A stretch of DNA of 64,000 nucleotides from contig CP087563.1 of assembly GCA_020974905.1 (NCBI GenBank), positions 2,914,001-2,978,000 of the forward strand, given 5' to 3'. This DNA is from Planctomycetes bacterium syqfu. GTDB taxonomy: Bacteria; Planctomycetota; Phycisphaerae; Phycisphaerales; Phycisphaeraceae. This document shows positions 62,501 to 64,000 of the stretch, piece by piece (the stretch's first letter is position 1; each line of letters begins with the position of its first letter). Position numbers and translations under genes: made by a program. Below the pieces are notes generated by a model, which was not told the origin of the DNA, did not search any database, and worked only from the letters and a program-made list of their open reading frames with translations.

Positions 62501-64000
62501 TTTGGGATTTTGATCATCTCTGAAGCCGAATCGGTTGGCTGTAAAAACCCATGAAACAATCGAAGGATGATTGCTGACTCTTCGATAAGTTTCGTCAACC
62601 TGTGTTTGCCACTGCCTCTGTACTTGTGGATCATCCCAATGAGACAGGTACGAGTTAATTTTGGGCAAGGGATAAATCAACAGCATGCCCTGTTCGTCAG
62701 CGATATCTGCCCAGTGTCTGGCAAAACGATATGCTCCGCGTTGCTCGGGGCGTTGATGATCGGTGTAGAGTTCCAGTACATTAAAATTTGAGTGCAGATA
62801 GCCACGAATTGCATTGGTAATCAGATGTCTATTTGATGCGTAAAACTGATGGCTATATACACGGTTGGGTTTCAAATGAATCAGCTTTTCATTGAGCAGA
62901 AACTCTCGTCCATCAATACGAAATTCCCTGTAACCAAAACGCTGAGTATATTCATCCAGCAAATCGTCGGAGGTCATTTGCACATGGAGAGTATAAAGAT
63001 AAGGCTTGCCAACTTCCCATAAAATGGGATCCGACCAATTTTGGGTCAGATCAACGGTCTGCGATTCTGAAGGTTGCAACAGGCAGTTCTTCGAAAAGCG
63101 CAATACCTCCTTATTATCAGAATCCTTCACAATGGCAGTCAGTTCGACTGTTTGTGCCCGGCTAATTTTCGCAATATCAACCGCAACATCCAAACGTTTC
63201 TGTCGTACACTGGTCTGGATTACAACGCTTTGGACATGCATATTTTCAGGGCGTGATTCAAGCCAAACATCATCTGTCAGACCGCGTGTCTGCATGCTGG
63301 ATTTGATCTTGACCACCACGTCAGCGTCCATGTACTGATCAATGAACTTTTCATCACCAGTCGCTATGACTAATAGATCGAGCGTCGCTTCCTTCCCGGG
63401 TTGGACAACCCCGGTCAAGTCGACATCGCCTCCACCGGGCCAATGAACTTCACCAACCTCCCGTCCGTCAATAAATATTTTGGCATCCGTGGAAATTGAT
63501 TCGAAATGCAGGATGATCCGTCGCCCATGCCAATCAGTCGGCACTTTGATCCGACGTCTGTACCAAGCTCGATTTAATGTTTTCAATTGCATATCTTGCC
63601 AAGGCGACCCATTACCCTGAGCAATCACACCATCCAGTGACAGTCGCGTATCTGGCGAATACCATGAGCCGGGAACACGGATATAGCCCCATCCGTAAGC
63701 CAGTGGCTGGCTGTCGGACTTGAGCCTTGCAGGCATAAAGCCCCACAAACCGTTTAGTACTTGTCGAGATCGCGTAGCTGAAACGGTTTGAACCGGCTCC
63801 TGCCCCCAATACATTTTTTCGTCATCAGGCAGCACCGCATCAATCAATGCACCACGTTCAAAGGCAATCATCTTGAGATCTGAACACTCCAATGATCCAG
63901 TGGCATGTAAAAGCCCCGGCACGATCGTCAGGGTTTTGGCACCTTTGGGGATCGAATAATCCATTGTGAAGGTGAACCAATCCGTATCAGTTTTTATGTC
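59573..64000 (-). CDS. Giant GH2-like glycoside hydrolase, 5' end beyond window
   Basis: The frame is open to the window edge (12 more codons, reading DIKTDTDWFTFT, precede the first visible Met), so the start lies outside; 1475 residues are visible. GH2-like features: a sugar-binding domain ('LNRAWYRRRIKVPTDWHGRRIILHFESISTDAKIFIDGREVGE'), an immunoglobulin-like domain, and a barrel with 'RRVSNHPSIVSWVFTANRFGF' and 'KPYMVVEFGLPLYT'. The usual acid/base 'G-N-E' appears as 'A-N-R', so one catalytic Glu seems lost; the nucleophile position (V-V-E-F) is present. A GATase-like segment and a second sugar-binding domain ('VIWYRKQLTLPENWHGHDLILDLGIIDDYDTTYFNG') follow. Probably exported, but the signal peptide is not visible. 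Confidence 0.82.
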   Translation of the reverse strand, partial: DIKTDTDWFTFTMDYSIPKGAKTLTIVPGLLHATGSLECSDLKMIAFERGALIDAVLPDDEKMYWGQEPVQTVSATRSRQVLNGLWGFMPARLKSDSQPLAYGWGYIRVPGSWYSPDTRLSLDGVIAQGNGSPWQDMQLKTLNRAWYRRRIKVPTDWHGRRIILHFESISTDAKIFIDGREVGEVHWPGGGDVDLTGVVQPGKEATLDLLVIATGDEKFIDQYMDADVVVKIKSSMQTRGLTDDVWLESRPENMHVQSVVIQTSVRQKRLDVAVDIAKISRAQTVELTAIVKDSDNKEVLRFSKNCLLQPSESQTVDLTQNWSDPILWEVGKPYLYTLHVQMTSDDLLDEYTQRFGYREFRIDGREFLLNEKLIHLKPNRVYSHQFYASNRHLITNAIRGYLHSNFNVLELYTDHQRPEQRGAYRFARHWADIADEQGMLLIYPLPKINSYLSHWDDPQVQRQWQTQVDETYRRVSNHPSIVSWVFTANRFGFRDDQNPKRIGQSEFLSGSPVYQHRVKPAYQAVDMIHAMDPTRPVTSHSGGNVGDYQTTNCYLNMIPLQERENWLSDWSVHGDKPYMVVEFGLPLYTTLLRGRSNYVKASATEPFLTEYAAIYLGPKAYGMETSGYRQELTDRYLHDFVFKRWHANEVIEHEPAFQEILSLFTKHTWRSWRTWGISGGMIPWSDGSSWKSRTPSDPVDMPPFAPGQLGCYQKQVPQWLYYNLLPGGRPKLPLGEALTSGNSPTLAWIAGGGDSFTNKHHHFFAGQKVEKRIVLINDTRKPQTYTYTWKSQLGDKLIASGKHAGELSVGQISFEPFDFHLPQVATKTSGTIELTANIGNVTHTDHFIYRTYPVVNTKNHEIKYVQLLDSTGKTRQALHELGVQAIDWDGQPHGSEILILGQHALDVKVQRIPNLSEKIQNYLQAGGAIIAMGQDRSWLENNAGFRIAHHVSRRLFPVNPQHPIVKGLDTEDLRDWTGKGQLISQTENTSTQQWAKDTSHGWRWGNDGSVCSAMIEIPHYGGWTPILQGEFDLAYTPLMMRRFNQGLFIWCTLDVIDRTEVDPVAQGLLNRLLAFAAQPRQKQNNLPTYYIGTDWSEEFLKRCHVDYQKIDHLPVEPAMVIIELGTFDNQDAILSFLRSGGQILFIPGEHVPEHLPLGFNAKNITYGKTATLPHWPVCEGLSVADLHLRGNLQLPLLASSAANDPKGAIAANGLLGRYIVGQGRAVFLMLMGRQMDVKKYSYMRRTLWHNQRTVNQLITNMNGRLLPADQLFEWYVDPAAPINLDGSWSYRVECRVPEAASAKRVAKDPGNTGYQNGWAMPLLNEAQSWKQTKLPGYLENINKKMSNFDGVIWYRKQLTLPENWHGHDLILDLGIIDDYDTTYFNGQQVGHTNSKTPRAWSLQRRYRIPASLVRTDQPQVLAVRVFDNFGKGGFSPVNNNMNIRLDGLPEAHGHYDPDYRTDFVLGDDPYRYYRW

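Noticed and set aside
1-64000. CRISPR array
   Set aside because: No regularly spaced repeats of 25-40 bp with spacers were seen anywhere in the window.
1-64000. rRNA genes or complete tRNA genes
   Set aside because: None found by eye; only the two tRNA-Gly 3' fragments.

Overview
The window looks like chromosomal DNA of a planctomycete-type bacterium (Phycisphaerae-like is my best guess). The main clue is two small secreted proteins with a prepilin-type N-terminus ([12 protein letters not shown]) and a C-terminal 'DGHV' motif, a class that is abundant in Planctomycetota and Lentisphaerota. They sit among polysaccharide-degrading enzymes and LacI/GntR/DeoR sugar regulators. This placement is inference; no rRNA or other marker gene is present.

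Region 1 (1 to about 28 kb) is most of a siphovirus-like prophage, read mainly on the minus strand. From right to left: a doubtful reading frame, a ParB-like protein, a frameshifted DEAD/DEAH helicase, a Dam-like adenine methylase, a prim-pol/helicase, an AT-rich stretch with nested inverted repeats (candidate replication origin), a ParB-methyltransferase fusion, a divergent plus-strand cassette of four small genes, the terminase, portal, protease-capsid fusion, head-tail proteins, the tail tube, tail chaperones, a lipoprotein, the tape measure, three more tail proteins, a Cys-rich small protein, an excisionase-like HTH protein and a tyrosine integrase cut by the window edge. The tail-tube gene is split by a 2.48-kb group II intron whose predicted splicing joins the two halves in frame. 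No endolysin was recognised.

Region 2 (28.5 to 39.8 kb) has an AT-hook protein gene and a nine-gene sugar-catabolism locus. Eight minus-strand genes (PfkB kinase, IolB, FGGY kinase, FAD oxidase, Fe-S partner, class II aldolase, fucose-isomerase-like protein, GH4 glycosidase) run from a promoter with near-consensus boxes, next to a divergent DeoR repressor. The set matches no complete textbook pathway, and the locus has no transporter.

Region 3 (40 to 64 kb) is a glycoside-hydrolase region: a cytoplasmic GH5-like enzyme with a divergent GntR/LacI hybrid regulator, a prepilin-like protein, two secreted GH71-type proteins, a frameshifted GH39-like enzyme, a second prepilin-like protein, a frameshifted LacI regulator facing a nucleoside hydrolase across an 18-bp palindrome, an ISL3 element beside an IS630 remnant, a secreted beta-helix/LamG protein and a giant GH2-like protein running off the window. 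Two 82-bp direct repeats, each the 3' half of a tRNA-Gly(GCC) gene plus its terminator, bracket 47.4 to 53.5 kb and look like attachment-site relics.

At least five single-base frameshifts fall in otherwise well-conserved genes, four of them at short G or T runs. They may be real decay or uncorrected sequencing errors; the two cannot be told apart here.
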